64,000 nucleotides of DNA from Nostoc sp. 'Peltigera membranacea cyanobiont' N6 (lineage in GTDB: Bacteria; Cyanobacteriota; Cyanobacteriia; Cyanobacteriales; Nostocaceae): the NCBI RefSeq assembly GCF_002949735.1, contig NZ_CP026681.1, forward strand, positions 3,224,001-3,288,000, written 5' to 3'. The notes under the pieces were generated by a model, which worked only from the letters and a program-made list of their open reading frames with translations, did not search any database and was not told the DNA's origin. A program made the translations under genes and the position numbers. Numbering within the stretch: the first letter of the stretch is position 1; each line of letters begins with the position of its first letter. Positions 1-8,966 of this stretch are shown piece by piece.

Positions 1-579
1 GAAGTTGTACCGCTATTTTACGAACACCGGGATAGTGATGGCTTACCCCGTCCGTGGGTTGCCAAAATGAAGGATGCAATTCGGTTGAATTGTCCCTTCT
101 TTAATACAGCACGGATGGTAGGAGAATATGCTGGGAGAGCTTATTTCCCGGCTAGCGATCGCTATCATACCCTGACAGTTGATAACTATGCCCCAGCGAA
201 AGAACTAGCTGCTTGGAAAGAAAAACTGAGCGGACACTGGTTCAACATCAGAATCAAAGATGTTGACGTATCAGCAGCTTCAGACATTGAGGTTAACCAA
301 ACCGTTGCGGTCAAAGCCAAGGTTGACTTAGCAACTTTGAGCAAGGAAGATGTGCAGGTAGAGTTATATCAAGGTGCGATCGATGCCAATGGTGATATTG
401 TCAACGCTGTAACAGTGGTGATGGATTACCAAGGTGAGGATTCACAGCAATTGAGCATTTACACGGGTAATATCACTTATACCGCTTCTGGTTTGCAAGG
501 CTTGTCTTTGCGTGTATTGCCGAAAAATCAAAACCTGGCTAATGCTTATGAACCAAGATTAATTGCTTGGGCAGAATAA
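1..579 (+). CDS. glgP: Alpha-glucan phosphorylase, C-terminal part (partial at window edge)
   Basis: The reading frame is open from base 1, so only the last 192 residues are present. They match the C-terminal end of glycosyltransferase family 35 alpha-glucan (maltodextrin/glycogen) phosphorylases, which use pyridoxal phosphate to release glucose-1-phosphate from storage glucan. The segment NTARMVGEYAGRAYFPAS is the usual helix near the family's C-terminus. It is followed by a beta-rich tail typical of the shorter bacterial glucan phosphorylases. The catalytic core and PLP lysine lie outside the window. A rho-independent terminator follows the stop. The family call is from memory of conserved sequence; the exact substrate is not visible. 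Confidence 0.85.
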   Translation, partial: EVVPLFYEHRDSDGLPRPWVAKMKDAIRLNCPFFNTARMVGEYAGRAYFPASDRYHTLTVDNYAPAKELAAWKEKLSGHWFNIRIKDVDVSAASDIEVNQTVAVKAKVDLATLSKEDVQVELYQGAIDANGDIVNAVTVVMDYQGEDSQQLSIYTGNITYTASGLQGLSLRVLPKNQNLANAYEPRLIAWAE

Positions 580-612
580 TAGTGCTAAGTAATTGTTGAA
601 TACTCAAGATTA

Positions 613-648
613 GGCGTTGCTAAACTTAAATTAGCAACGCCTTTTATT
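613..648 (+). terminator. Rho-independent terminator of glgP
   Basis: An 11-bp perfect stem (GGCGTTGCTAA / TTAGCAACGCC) with a 7-base loop is followed by TTTTATTA. It lies about 33 bases after the phosphorylase stop. Confidence 0.85.
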
Positions 649-1475
649 ATGCGATGCAGTCACACCCAAAAAATAATTATTGCTATAATTCCTCATAATT
701 ATAAGGAAAATGTAATTTGACTGGAATAATCACAAAAGTCAGCTTCTTAAGCTTTGAGCGATCCGCACTTTGGAGCTATAAGTACTAATGTCTGCGAATG
801 TGGATTTCTTGGTTTACAAACGTTATACCAATCTGTAATAGCTTTGATTGACAATCAAAATATTAATAGTACACAAAAAATATTTTTACGTAAATTTATC
901 AGCAAATAATGTGAAGAATATGCAAAGATGCGTGTAAAAGCAAAAATAGCTAAGTAAATACAGTAGTATATGGTAAGTGTTTGGTTATTTAGATGTTCTC
1001 TATTTTCAAGCTAGACATCTAAACAGAATTGTCCACAAGGGGGGTATAAAAATCTCTTTGCCGATCAAAAGTTGAATGTTTTCTCTTCTAGTAAGACTTA
1101 GACGCTGGCAAGAAACCAAATACCAAGTATAAATTCCAGGCATTCAATCGTCAGATTCTTTAATCATCCTTGTTCAATGATTATTACTGAACAAGGATAA
1201 TTAATTTAGTCTGAAATAACTGATAATCCTAAATACAGACGCTCATTAGTTTGTACAGCGCTTAAGGCTTAGATAGTTTTCAGATAAATTTAGATAGCGT
1301 CACGTAAAAGCCATTCTCTGGATTAATCTTTGATGAACATTAGTATTAATTAAAGATGATGTATAAGTATGGCAGAAACTTAAAATCCCGGTTAATTTTT
1401 GTGCCCAAAAATAGCAATAAAGTCCATGTTGATAACGTAAGTTACTGAAAAGCTAGATTTAGGTAGATAAAAGTT
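649..1475. other. Long AT-rich intergenic region with one strong hairpin
   Basis: No convincing protein gene lies in these roughly 830 bases. At 1166-1198 an 11-bp perfect inverted repeat (ATCCTTGTTCA / TGAACAAGGAT) encloses an 11-base loop and is followed by an A/T run. It could end a small transcript or mark the leader of the RTX gene. The promoter of that gene must lie here, but I cannot place it with confidence. Confidence 0.5.
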
Positions 1476-4346
1476 ATGGCAAATATCATTGGAAGCAACG
1501 GTAATGATAACCTACTGGGTACTTATCAAGCGGACACAATTAACGGTAAAGCAGGGAACGATACCATCACAGGTAACGGGGGTAACAACACCCTAACTGG
1601 TGGCGCTGGCAATGATGAATTTGTTTATGACTACATCATCAATAATATCGATATCATCACCGATTTTGGTGGCGTAGGTAAAGGAACACACCCAACAGCA
1701 GCAGTCATTGCCGAAGTTGACACTCTAAATTTTCAGGACGATAGTCGCTTGACTGCCCAAAATATGATCCTGACCCAGAATGGCAACAATCTGGAAATCA
1801 CCTTTGCAAATGCAGACTACTATCAAGACGACCCTACTCCCAAAGTCATTCTGCAAAACTTTGCCTTGGAAAATCTGGATAACCTCAGCAAATCCACTGG
1901 AGCGAGTGTAAACTTGGGCAATATCCTGTTTTATGGGCAAACTACCATCACAGATAGCTTTGATGTTTTTAATGCCAACTCTACCCAAAGTACTATTTTC
2001 AATAAGAATACAGTCACCTTCCTTAACGACCTGAATAACAATGTTAACGGCTTTGATAACTCAGATGATGTCATAAATGGTCAGGGGGGTGATGACAAAA
2101 TCGATGGCAAAAGTGGCAATGACTTACTCAGAGGTGGTGCGGGGAATGACACGCTCATTGGTGGTGCTGGGAATGACACGCTCATTGGTAACACAGGCAA
2201 TAACTCCATCGCTTATGGTACTGCCGATGATAATTTGAATCTTAACAATTCAAAAGGCAACGATCTGCTCATTGGTGGCGATGGAAATGATTCTCTCTTT
2301 GCCTCTGGTGACTACAGCTCGATCCGAGGAGGCGAACTTTTATTTGGCAATTCTATCTCTGGCAATAACACCCTCAATGGTGGCGCTGGTGAGGACATTT
2401 TGGATGCTGGTTATTCAACAGGCAATAACATCCTCAATGGTGGTATTGGTGATGATTACTTGGATGCTATTTATTCAACAGGTGATAATCTGCTTTCAGG
2501 TGGCGCTGGTAATGATTATCTCTCCGTTTCTAGCCTGCACGACTACGAATTTGGAGAATTTGGGAGAATTTATGGCACTGGCAATAACACGCTCATTGGT
2601 GGTGCTGGTGAGGATACCTTAGATGCTAATTATACAACAGGCAATAACATTCTCAAGGGTGGTGCTGGTGATGATTACTTGGATGCTAGTTATACAACAG
2701 GCAATAACACCCTCAAGGGTGGTGCTGGTGATGATTACTTGAATGTTAACAATTCAGAAGGCAATAATCTGCTCTTTGGAGGTGATGGCAATGATACCCT
2801 CTCTGGGGGCACTAGTGGCAATGATCCCAACGCTCACTTCACTAGTGGCAATAATACGATGGATGGGGGTAAAGGCGATGATTTGTTGTCTGCCGATTAC
2901 ACCTATGTTACCGAAGGAATTACAACAACTTTCAATGCTACTACTAAAACTGGATCGATTACAGCAGGCACAAATCAGGTTAGCTACAAGAATATCGAAC
3001 GATTAAATATCGTAGGTACAGCCTACAATGACAATCTTGTGGGGAGCAATGGTAATGATACGCTCTCCACGGGCGGTGGTGGCAATGATACGATCGATGG
3101 GGGTAAGGGTGACGATTTGTTGTCCGTAGATTATATCTATGCTACCGGGGGAATCACAACAACATTCGATACCAGTACTAACATTGGTTTAATTACGGCG
3201 GGCACGAATAGCGTTAGCTACAAGAATATCGAACAATTAAGTATCTCAGGTACAGACTACGATGACAATATTGTGGGGAGCAATGGTAACGATACACTCT
3301 CCACGGGCGATGGTGGCAATGATACGATCGATGGAGGGGCAGGTAACGATTACTTAGGAGTAAATTACTACAATACTAACGCAGGAATCACAACGACATT
3401 CGATAGCACTACTAACATTGGTTTAATTACGGCGGGCACGAATAGCGTTAGCTACAAAAATATCGAACAATTCAATATCTCAGACACAGCCTACGATGAC
3501 AATATTGTGGGGAGCAATGGTAACGATACGTTTTATATAAGCAATGGTGGCAATGATACGATCGATGGAGGGAGAGGTAACGATTACTTAGGACTCGATT
3601 ACTACGATTCTGCCGCAGGAATCACAACAACATTCGATACCACTACTAATGTTGGCTCAATTACGGCAGGCACGAATAGCGTTACCTATAAGAATATCGA
3701 ACAATTCAGTATCATGGGCACAGACTACAATGACAATATTGTGGGAAACAATGGCAATGATACGATCTACGGAGACCAATATGGCAATGATACCTTCAAA
3801 GGTGGCGCTGGTGACGATTACTTAAGTGTTTTGGCTTCATCAGGCGATAAGATATTGGATGGTGGCGATGGTAATGATATTCTCACAGCCTCTAATGCCA
3901 CTGGTAATAACACACTCATTGGTGGTAATGGCGATGATATCCTCACAAGTGGTGCTGGCAATGATATCCTCATAGGAGGCTATGGTAATGATAGCCTCTA
4001 TGGGGGAAATACCATCTATGCTGGAAACCCAAACCCTACTGATACCTTTGCTTTCAATAGTTACAATGAAGGCGTTGATACTATTTTTAATTTCAACACC
4101 AATCATGGACAGATTCAGGTATCGGCTGATGGTTTTGGTGGCGGGTTATCAATAGGTTCGCTTCAGACAAATCAGTTTACCCTGGGAACATCTGCAACGA
4201 CAAGCAATCAACGATTTATTTATAACAGTGCTACAGGTGCATTGTTCTTTGACCAAGATGGCAGTGCGGCTGGGTTTACTCAGGTAAAATTTGCACAACT
4301 ATCTAGTGGATTGTCACTAACCAACAACAATTTTGTGGTTGTTTAA
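1476..4346 (+). CDS. RTX-type calcium-binding repeat protein
   Basis: This is a 956-residue acidic, Gly/Asn/Asp-rich protein with dozens of RTX nonapeptides (GGxGxDxLx; for example GGAGNDTLIGGAGNDTL) from the N-terminus to about residue 860. RTX repeats fold as Ca2+-loaded beta-rolls, usually after export through a type I (ABC/HlyD/TolC) system. There is no N-terminal signal peptide, and the last 100 residues (DTFAFNS... to FVVV) resemble the uncleaved C-terminal secretion region common in cyanobacterial RTX proteins. Residues of roughly 465-770 contain four copies of a 78-residue module with the core GITTTF...NIE. No protease, lipase or cyclase domain is visible, so a structural or surface-layer role is more likely than a toxin. 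It is monocistronic, with no secretion genes nearby. Confidence 0.9.
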   Translation: MANIIGSNGNDNLLGTYQADTINGKAGNDTITGNGGNNTLTGGAGNDEFVYDYIINNIDIITDFGGVGKGTHPTAAVIAEVDTLNFQDDSRLTAQNMILTQNGNNLEITFANADYYQDDPTPKVILQNFALENLDNLSKSTGASVNLGNILFYGQTTITDSFDVFNANSTQSTIFNKNTVTFLNDLNNNVNGFDNSDDVINGQGGDDKIDGKSGNDLLRGGAGNDTLIGGAGNDTLIGNTGNNSIAYGTADDNLNLNNSKGNDLLIGGDGNDSLFASGDYSSIRGGELLFGNSISGNNTLNGGAGEDILDAGYSTGNNILNGGIGDDYLDAIYSTGDNLLSGGAGNDYLSVSSLHDYEFGEFGRIYGTGNNTLIGGAGEDTLDANYTTGNNILKGGAGDDYLDASYTTGNNTLKGGAGDDYLNVNNSEGNNLLFGGDGNDTLSGGTSGNDPNAHFTSGNNTMDGGKGDDLLSADYTYVTEGITTTFNATTKTGSITAGTNQVSYKNIERLNIVGTAYNDNLVGSNGNDTLSTGGGGNDTIDGGKGDDLLSVDYIYATGGITTTFDTSTNIGLITAGTNSVSYKNIEQLSISGTDYDDNIVGSNGNDTLSTGDGGNDTIDGGAGNDYLGVNYYNTNAGITTTFDSTTNIGLITAGTNSVSYKNIEQFNISDTAYDDNIVGSNGNDTFYISNGGNDTIDGGRGNDYLGLDYYDSAAGITTTFDTTTNVGSITAGTNSVTYKNIEQFSIMGTDYNDNIVGNNGNDTIYGDQYGNDTFKGGAGDDYLSVLASSGDKILDGGDGNDILTASNATGNNTLIGGNGDDILTSGAGNDILIGGYGNDSLYGGNTIYAGNPNPTDTFAFNSYNEGVDTIFNFNTNHGQIQVSADGFGGGLSIGSLQTNQFTLGTSATTSNQRFIYNSATGALFFDQDGSAAGFTQVKFAQLSSGLSLTNNNFVVV
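2861..3780 (+). repeat. Four tandem ~234-bp repeats inside the RTX gene
   Basis: Four direct repeats of about 234 bp begin near 2861, 3095, 3331 and 3563. Each encodes one 78-residue unit: an RTX loop, GITTTF, a TAGTN..SYKNIE segment and a (V/I)GSNGNDT loop. Units two and three are most alike at base level, suggesting recent duplication or gene conversion. Confidence 0.85.
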
Positions 4347-4357
4347 TCTTTATTAGC

Positions 4358-4412
4358 GCTTGGCGATCGCCAAGCAATCCGATTTGCGGGGTGCTATTTT
4401 TAGCATCTCGCA
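4358..4412 (+). terminator. Paired hairpins after the RTX gene
   Basis: An 18-bp perfect palindrome centred on a HIP1 site (GCTTGGCGATCGCCAAGC, 4358-4375) is followed by a second stem (4384-4412, TGCGGGGTGCTA / TAGCATCTCGCA with a T5 loop). There is no clear T-tract, so the termination role is inferred from position just after the stop and between convergent genes. Confidence 0.45.
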
Positions 4413-4475
4413 TTCCATTGCTCAATGCAAGTCGTTTTGGTAAGCGCTCGCAATTCTTGTCGAGAAAGCCTTTGC

Positions 4476-5207
4476 TCAAATTCTTTGAGGGATGATAATG
4501 TAGCCTGTGGTGCGATCGCCTAATACCAAATTACGTTCTTCTCCCCAATACCACCAGTATGCACCAATGTAAGCGCAAACTAGGCTATCTAGTTTATCTT
4601 CGACTGCTTTGAGGGCTACGCCGGTGGTGGGGATTTCAAGAGGAAAGGAACCGCAGAGGCGCAGAGTCCGCAGAGAGGGGGAAAGAGAGGGGAGGATATT
4701 GAGAAGATAATTTTGGAGTTTGATTAGTTCTAGGCGGCGATCGCTGAGTCGTCCTTTTTTGTATTTGAGGATGCGTTCTAAGTTGAATAGGTTAACGATT
4801 GCTGGGTGGGGGAAGACTTCTATTTGATATCTGCTGAGTTTTTGCGGTTCAATTGTGGGTGCGTGGGCAAAACCGCGTGATTCTAATTCTAAGCCAAAGT
4901 TGATGGTGCGATCGGCAAAGGGTAGGTTTTGATTAGCTGGGTAGCATCCCGCATGATATTTGCCAAAGTATTTGTGGCTAAGTTTGTCGGGGAGGCGACT
5001 CCCGGTAGCGTTGGGTATGAGGGTAGGTGCATCTACGGCGATGATAGCTGGTTCCTTTTGCACGCTTTGATCGATCCAGGTGAGAATGTCTGCAATGGCT
5101 TCTTTGCGGTCTAGATCGAGGAGTTGCAGTTGTCCATCTATCCATTCTAAACAGCACAATCCACTTGGTTGCGATCGCCAGCCTAAATCAATGCCAATAA
5201 ATTTCAT
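4476..5207 (-). CDS. DUF429 family protein (predicted RNase H-fold nuclease)
   Basis: The start is placed at the ATG giving MKFIGIDLGW because homologues begin with this strand-forming MxxIGIDLGW segment; a TTG-like start 21 bases upstream adds only MQIRVIT. The protein has 243 residues. The IDLGW motif, the AIIAVDAPTLIP segment and the conserved YPANQ region are those of DUF429, a family with a predicted RNase H-like nuclease fold and no established substrate. A GC-rich dispersed repeat lies within the coding region at 4651-4677 (protein segment SLRTLRLCGS), so this stretch is probably inserted and not ancestral. It stands alone, convergent with the RTX gene. Confidence 0.75.
   Translation of the reverse strand: MKFIGIDLGWRSQPSGLCCLEWIDGQLQLLDLDRKEAIADILTWIDQSVQKEPAIIAVDAPTLIPNATGSRLPDKLSHKYFGKYHAGCYPANQNLPFADRTINFGLELESRGFAHAPTIEPQKLSRYQIEVFPHPAIVNLFNLERILKYKKGRLSDRRLELIKLQNYLLNILPSLSPSLRTLRLCGSFPLEIPTTGVALKAVEDKLDSLVCAYIGAYWWYWGEERNLVLGDRTTGYIIIPQRI
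4651..4677. repeat. GC-rich dispersed repeat (CGCAGAGGCGCAGAG type) inside DUF429 gene
   Basis: CCGCAGAGGCGCAGAGTCC followed by GCAGAGAG is the reverse complement of the CTCTGCGCCTCTGCGT element seen at 55295-55325. The copy keeps the reading frame of the host gene. Confidence 0.65.
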
Positions 5208-5358
5208 TGTAATAACACGAATTTGCACTTATTTTCACATTTACGGGCAACCATTTCCCTAAATTTTCTTGCTAAAAATCGTGAAAAATAATCTTATAAT
5301 CTTAAAAAGATTGTTTTAATTTATTTTATCTGGCAATAAATTAATCAAGATTATTCCC

Positions 5359-6624
5359 ATGAAAATCTTATTTTTACATCCCAATTTCCCCTCGCAATTT
5401 CGTAACCTAGCGACAGTTTTAGGTAAAGATCCTAATTGTCAAGTTGTCTTTGGGACAAATCGTCGTGAAGGGGAAATACCTGGGGTTTATAAAGCTATTT
5501 ATACTCCTTCTCGTGAAGCTGCTCCCCAAACCCACCATTATGTCCGCAGCCTGGAAAATGCTGTTCTTACCGCCCAGGCTGTCTATCGCGTGGCAGAAAA
5601 ATTAAAAGCCGAGGGTTTCGTTCCAGATATAGTTTACGGCCATTCTGGTTGGGGGCCAACTTTATTTATGAAAGATGTTTTTCCCAAAGCAGAATTATTG
5701 TGTTATTTCGAGTGGTTTTATCACGCTCACGGTTCGGATGCAGATTTTGATCCCAATGAACCACTGAATGCTGATGATGAATGCCGTATCCGCGTGAAAA
5801 ATACACCGATTTTGACTGATTTATATAGCTGCGATCGCGGTCTTTCTCCGACGTATTGGCAGCGACAGCAATTTCCCAAAGAATATCATAGCAAACTCAC
5901 TGTAATTCATGATGGTGTTGATACCAATTTTTTTGTTCCCAAACCAGGTGCAAAGTTAGTTTTACCAAGAATAAATCTGGATCTTTCCCATGTGGAAGAG
6001 TTGGTAACTTATGTAGGACGCGGGATGGAACCTTATAGAGGTTTTCCGCAGTTTATGGAAACGGTAGCGCTAATTCAGCAGCGAAGACCTAAGTGCCATG
6101 TAGTAGTTGTAGGAGAAGATCGGGTGGCTTATGGGAAGAATCTCCCTAATGGTCAGACTTATAAACAATTAATGCTAGAAAAATTAAAATCATCTTTGGA
6201 TTTATCGAGGCTGCACTTTACAGATAGGCTTCCTTACAATGAGTACCTTCAGGTTTTACAAGCTTCTTCTGCTCATATTTATTTAACCCGTCCTTTTGTT
6301 TTATCTTGGTCAATGTTAGAAGTAATGGCAGCAGGATGTTTACTAATAGCTTCTAAGACTTCGCCAGTATTAGAAGTCGTACAAGATGGAGTAAATGGAC
6401 TGCTAGTAGATTTCTTTTCTCCCCAAAACATTGCTAATCGGATTGAAGAAGCACTGAATCATCCCCAAGAAATGAACGGAATTCGTGCGAATGCGCGAGA
6501 GACAATTCTGAAGCATTATGATTTAGCAAAACTGTTACCACAGCATTTACAATGGATGTTTGCTGGAAAAAATTCTGAGAGTTTGAAAAAGCGGTCAGTT
6601 TCTAAAGGATTTGGCAAACATTAG
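5359..6624 (+). CDS. Glycosyltransferase family 4
   Basis: This 421-residue protein has the GT-B architecture. The N-terminal Rossmann domain starts with MKILFLHPNFPSQFRNLA, and the C-terminal GT4 domain has the VTYVGRGMEPYRGFPQFME segment (donor-site entrance) and the family signature region near SWSMLEVMAAGCLLIASKTSPVLE, where the usual acidic pair of the E-x7-E motif lies. Enzymes of this type transfer a sugar from a nucleotide donor, commonly for exopolysaccharide, glycolipid or protein glycosylation. The acceptor cannot be read from the sequence. The gene ends 82 bases before another transferase-like gene on the same strand, which may be co-transcribed. Confidence 0.85.
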   Translation: MKILFLHPNFPSQFRNLATVLGKDPNCQVVFGTNRREGEIPGVYKAIYTPSREAAPQTHHYVRSLENAVLTAQAVYRVAEKLKAEGFVPDIVYGHSGWGPTLFMKDVFPKAELLCYFEWFYHAHGSDADFDPNEPLNADDECRIRVKNTPILTDLYSCDRGLSPTYWQRQQFPKEYHSKLTVIHDGVDTNFFVPKPGAKLVLPRINLDLSHVEELVTYVGRGMEPYRGFPQFMETVALIQQRRPKCHVVVVGEDRVAYGKNLPNGQTYKQLMLEKLKSSLDLSRLHFTDRLPYNEYLQVLQASSAHIYLTRPFVLSWSMLEVMAAGCLLIASKTSPVLEVVQDGVNGLLVDFFSPQNIANRIEEALNHPQEMNGIRANARETILKHYDLAKLLPQHLQWMFAGKNSESLKKRSVSKGFGKH

Positions 6625-6706
6625 ATGGCATTAGTCATTAGTTATTGATCGTTAGTTACAACTAACAAAGGGCAAATAACAGAGAAATATAAAAGCGATA
6701 TTTCAA

Positions 6707-7573
6707 ATGCGGATTATTTTTACTATTGCCCATTTTTTTAAACCTAGTAATGAGGGTCGTCATGCTTCTCAACGCAAAGACCCACAACCCCGCTTGCAGG
6801 CGTTAACTAAAAGCATTACCGCCTTACACGAATTATTTGGCAAATCTCAAAGGATCGTCAACATTGCTCAACGACTAGCTTTCCCTGCTAACCAACCTCA
6901 ATCTCACGAACTAGATATTGTTATTTGTACAACCAAAGATCATCATCTTCTTAATCATCTTCCCTTGCTATCCCATTTATACAAGCATCATTCTACTAAT
7001 GTAGAACCTCTGCTTTTAGGATTTGAGTGCCAAGCTGTTCTGCAAAGTTATCTTGGTCAGTATGATTACTACTGCTTCCTTGAAGATGACCTAATTATCC
7101 ATGACCCTTGGTTTTTTATAAAATTAAACTGGTTTACCCAACAAGCAGGTGATTTAAATTTGCTCCAGCCAAATCGTTATGAAGTCTCCCCCCACGGTTT
7201 GGTTCACAAAGCTTACATTGATGGAGATTTGGCTTTTCGAGTAACTGCCCCCTTTCAAAATGTCCGAGAGCAACAAGAACTAAAGGGTACAATCATGAAT
7301 ACACCAATCACCTTTATTCGTGCCCTCAACCCTCACGCAGGCTGCTACTTTTTGAATGCAAATCAAATAGCTCAATGGGCTAATCAAACTTATTTTCTTG
7401 ACCGGGATATTAGCTTTGTTGGCCCTCTAGAAAGTGCTGCCACCTTGGGAATTATGAAGACATTTCGGATTTACAAAACCTCACCTGAACAAGCAAGTTT
7501 TTTGGAGATTCAGCACTTTGGAACTGGGTTCCTGGGGCTAATTGGAGGACAAGTGGGTTTAGCAGAAAGGTGA
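6707..7573 (+). CDS. Putative GT-A-fold glycosyltransferase, uncharacterised
   Basis: This 288-residue soluble protein has no signal peptide or membrane segment. The segment DYYCFLEDDLIIHDPWFF (about residues 122-140) contains an acidic EDD motif in a context that resembles the metal- and nucleotide-binding DxD of GT-A glycosyltransferases. It is preceded by a strand-rich region (ELDIVICTTKDHHLL) like a nucleotide-sugar binding fold. The later HAGCYFLNANQIAQW segment fits an acceptor-side loop. It lies just after a GT4 gene, consistent with a joint role in surface glycan synthesis. I do not recognise a named family with certainty, so the function is an inference from motif and context. Confidence 0.5.
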   Translation: MRIIFTIAHFFKPSNEGRHASQRKDPQPRLQALTKSITALHELFGKSQRIVNIAQRLAFPANQPQSHELDIVICTTKDHHLLNHLPLLSHLYKHHSTNVEPLLLGFECQAVLQSYLGQYDYYCFLEDDLIIHDPWFFIKLNWFTQQAGDLNLLQPNRYEVSPHGLVHKAYIDGDLAFRVTAPFQNVREQQELKGTIMNTPITFIRALNPHAGCYFLNANQIAQWANQTYFLDRDISFVGPLESAATLGIMKTFRIYKTSPEQASFLEIQHFGTGFLGLIGGQVGLAER

Positions 7574-7737
7574 GAAATATTTAGCCAACAGTTTTATCTC
7601 TCGGCTCAATCCCGTATTGTATCTTCAAAAATATTCCTAAATGTATGTTAAAACTTCTTACGTTTTAATGTTAAAAACTGAAAAAATCTAAAGATTATAC
7701 TCATGTAGCGTTTTTTAATGCTTTTAGGAGTATGACT

Positions 7738-8871
7738 ATGACTGCTGATACTCTGTTGCAAGAAATAGAAAAGTATATCCCTGTTGTGGGAGATATAAAT
7801 ATCAAAAGCCCATTAGCATACCAAGTAACTCGTGGGGCTGTTGAGGTAGTCAACACAGTCCAAATGGCAGTGGCAGAAGCTTATATTAACGGATTAGAAG
7901 TTCCTGATTCAGTTCTAGAATCGCTCTTCGATACCTGTATGCCAATTTTATTTCAGTATTTCCCATCCCTCCTAGCACCCTATGAATGGGTATTAAAAGA
8001 AACCGATCATCTCGCCGAAGGATCGCGGGAACTAATGAAAATTCAGTACGACTTGCCTCAAGCCATGCTGAATACTATGTTGTGGGACGGGAAACTCATT
8101 TATCCGAAGTATAGTATGGGATTGTGGGAAAAAGGAGCATTAAACCTTGAGCAATCGCAGATGCAGATGATTGATGATGTGATTGAAAAGTTAGATATCC
8201 AGGATGGAGACAATATCTTAGACTTTGGGTGCGGGTGGGGATGTGTTCCTAATTACATTCTTTCTAAGTTTCCCAATGTCAGGTTTACAGGTATTAATTT
8301 AAGCCACGAGCAATGTGAGTATATACGCCACAAAATGCAAGATCCTGAAAGTTATCTCAGTTCAGATCGGTTTACCCTATATGAAGGTGATTTGAACAAT
8401 GCAAATTTCGAGACAAAGTTTGATAAAATCCTCTCGATTGGTGTTTTTTGTCATGTTGGTAACTTAACAGCAGCCTTTAAAAAATTAGCTTCGTTTTTGA
8501 AAGATGATGGCAAAGTTTTTATTCACATCATCACAGTCCGCATCCCTAACAATATGTCTAGCGTTTACACCCACAAATATATTTTTCCACACGGTCGATA
8601 CTGGAATTACAATGCTGTTCCTAGCCATCAACAAGACCTCAAAACAGTTAAACAATGGTATATCAATGGCTTTAATTACTCTAAAACACTAACTAATTGG
8701 TTACGAAATTTTGACGACAATCAGGCAACAATAAAAACATTAAACTATGGCATGGACTATGCCAAGTTTCGCCGGATATGGAGGTTTTATTTGATATGGT
8801 TTATTCGCAATTTTGCTAGTTGTGATGGAGAATATAATGGTAATGGTCAATTTTTAATGGTTCATTCTTAA
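7738..8871 (+). CDS. SAM-dependent methyltransferase, CFA-synthase/coclaurine-N-methyltransferase-like
   Basis: The protein is about 377 residues. The second ATG (7738) is preferred because AGGAG (7726-7730) sits seven bases before it, whereas the ATG at 7732 is too close to it. Motif I of class I methyltransferases is clear (ILDFGCGWGCVPNYIL, near residue 160). It is followed by the acidic strand end VRFTGINLS and the LSIGVFCHVGN segment. The HEQCEYI helix and the long helical N- and C-terminal regions match the cyclopropane-fatty-acid-synthase superfamily that includes plant-type coclaurine N-methyltransferases. The substrate may be a lipid acyl chain or a small amine. It is convergent with a fatty acid desaturase, which makes a lipid substrate attractive but unproven. 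Confidence 0.8.
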   Translation: MTADTLLQEIEKYIPVVGDINIKSPLAYQVTRGAVEVVNTVQMAVAEAYINGLEVPDSVLESLFDTCMPILFQYFPSLLAPYEWVLKETDHLAEGSRELMKIQYDLPQAMLNTMLWDGKLIYPKYSMGLWEKGALNLEQSQMQMIDDVIEKLDIQDGDNILDFGCGWGCVPNYILSKFPNVRFTGINLSHEQCEYIRHKMQDPESYLSSDRFTLYEGDLNNANFETKFDKILSIGVFCHVGNLTAAFKKLASFLKDDGKVFIHIITVRIPNNMSSVYTHKYIFPHGRYWNYNAVPSHQQDLKTVKQWYINGFNYSKTLTNWLRNFDDNQATIKTLNYGMDYAKFRRIWRFYLIWFIRNFASCDGEYNGNGQFLMVHS

Positions 8872-8966
8872 GCGGATAAAGCTAGAGTTCCCTCTGATAG
8901 GGGTTGAATAACATAGGTCAATTACATTCCCCATCATTTAGTTTGACCAATTTACCAACCGAAATA

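Noticed and set aside
2272..3006. Alternative-frame open frames within the RTX gene (including 2272-2622 and 2743-3006)
   Set aside because: They arise from the periodic repeat sequence; the main frame has clear RTX motifs.
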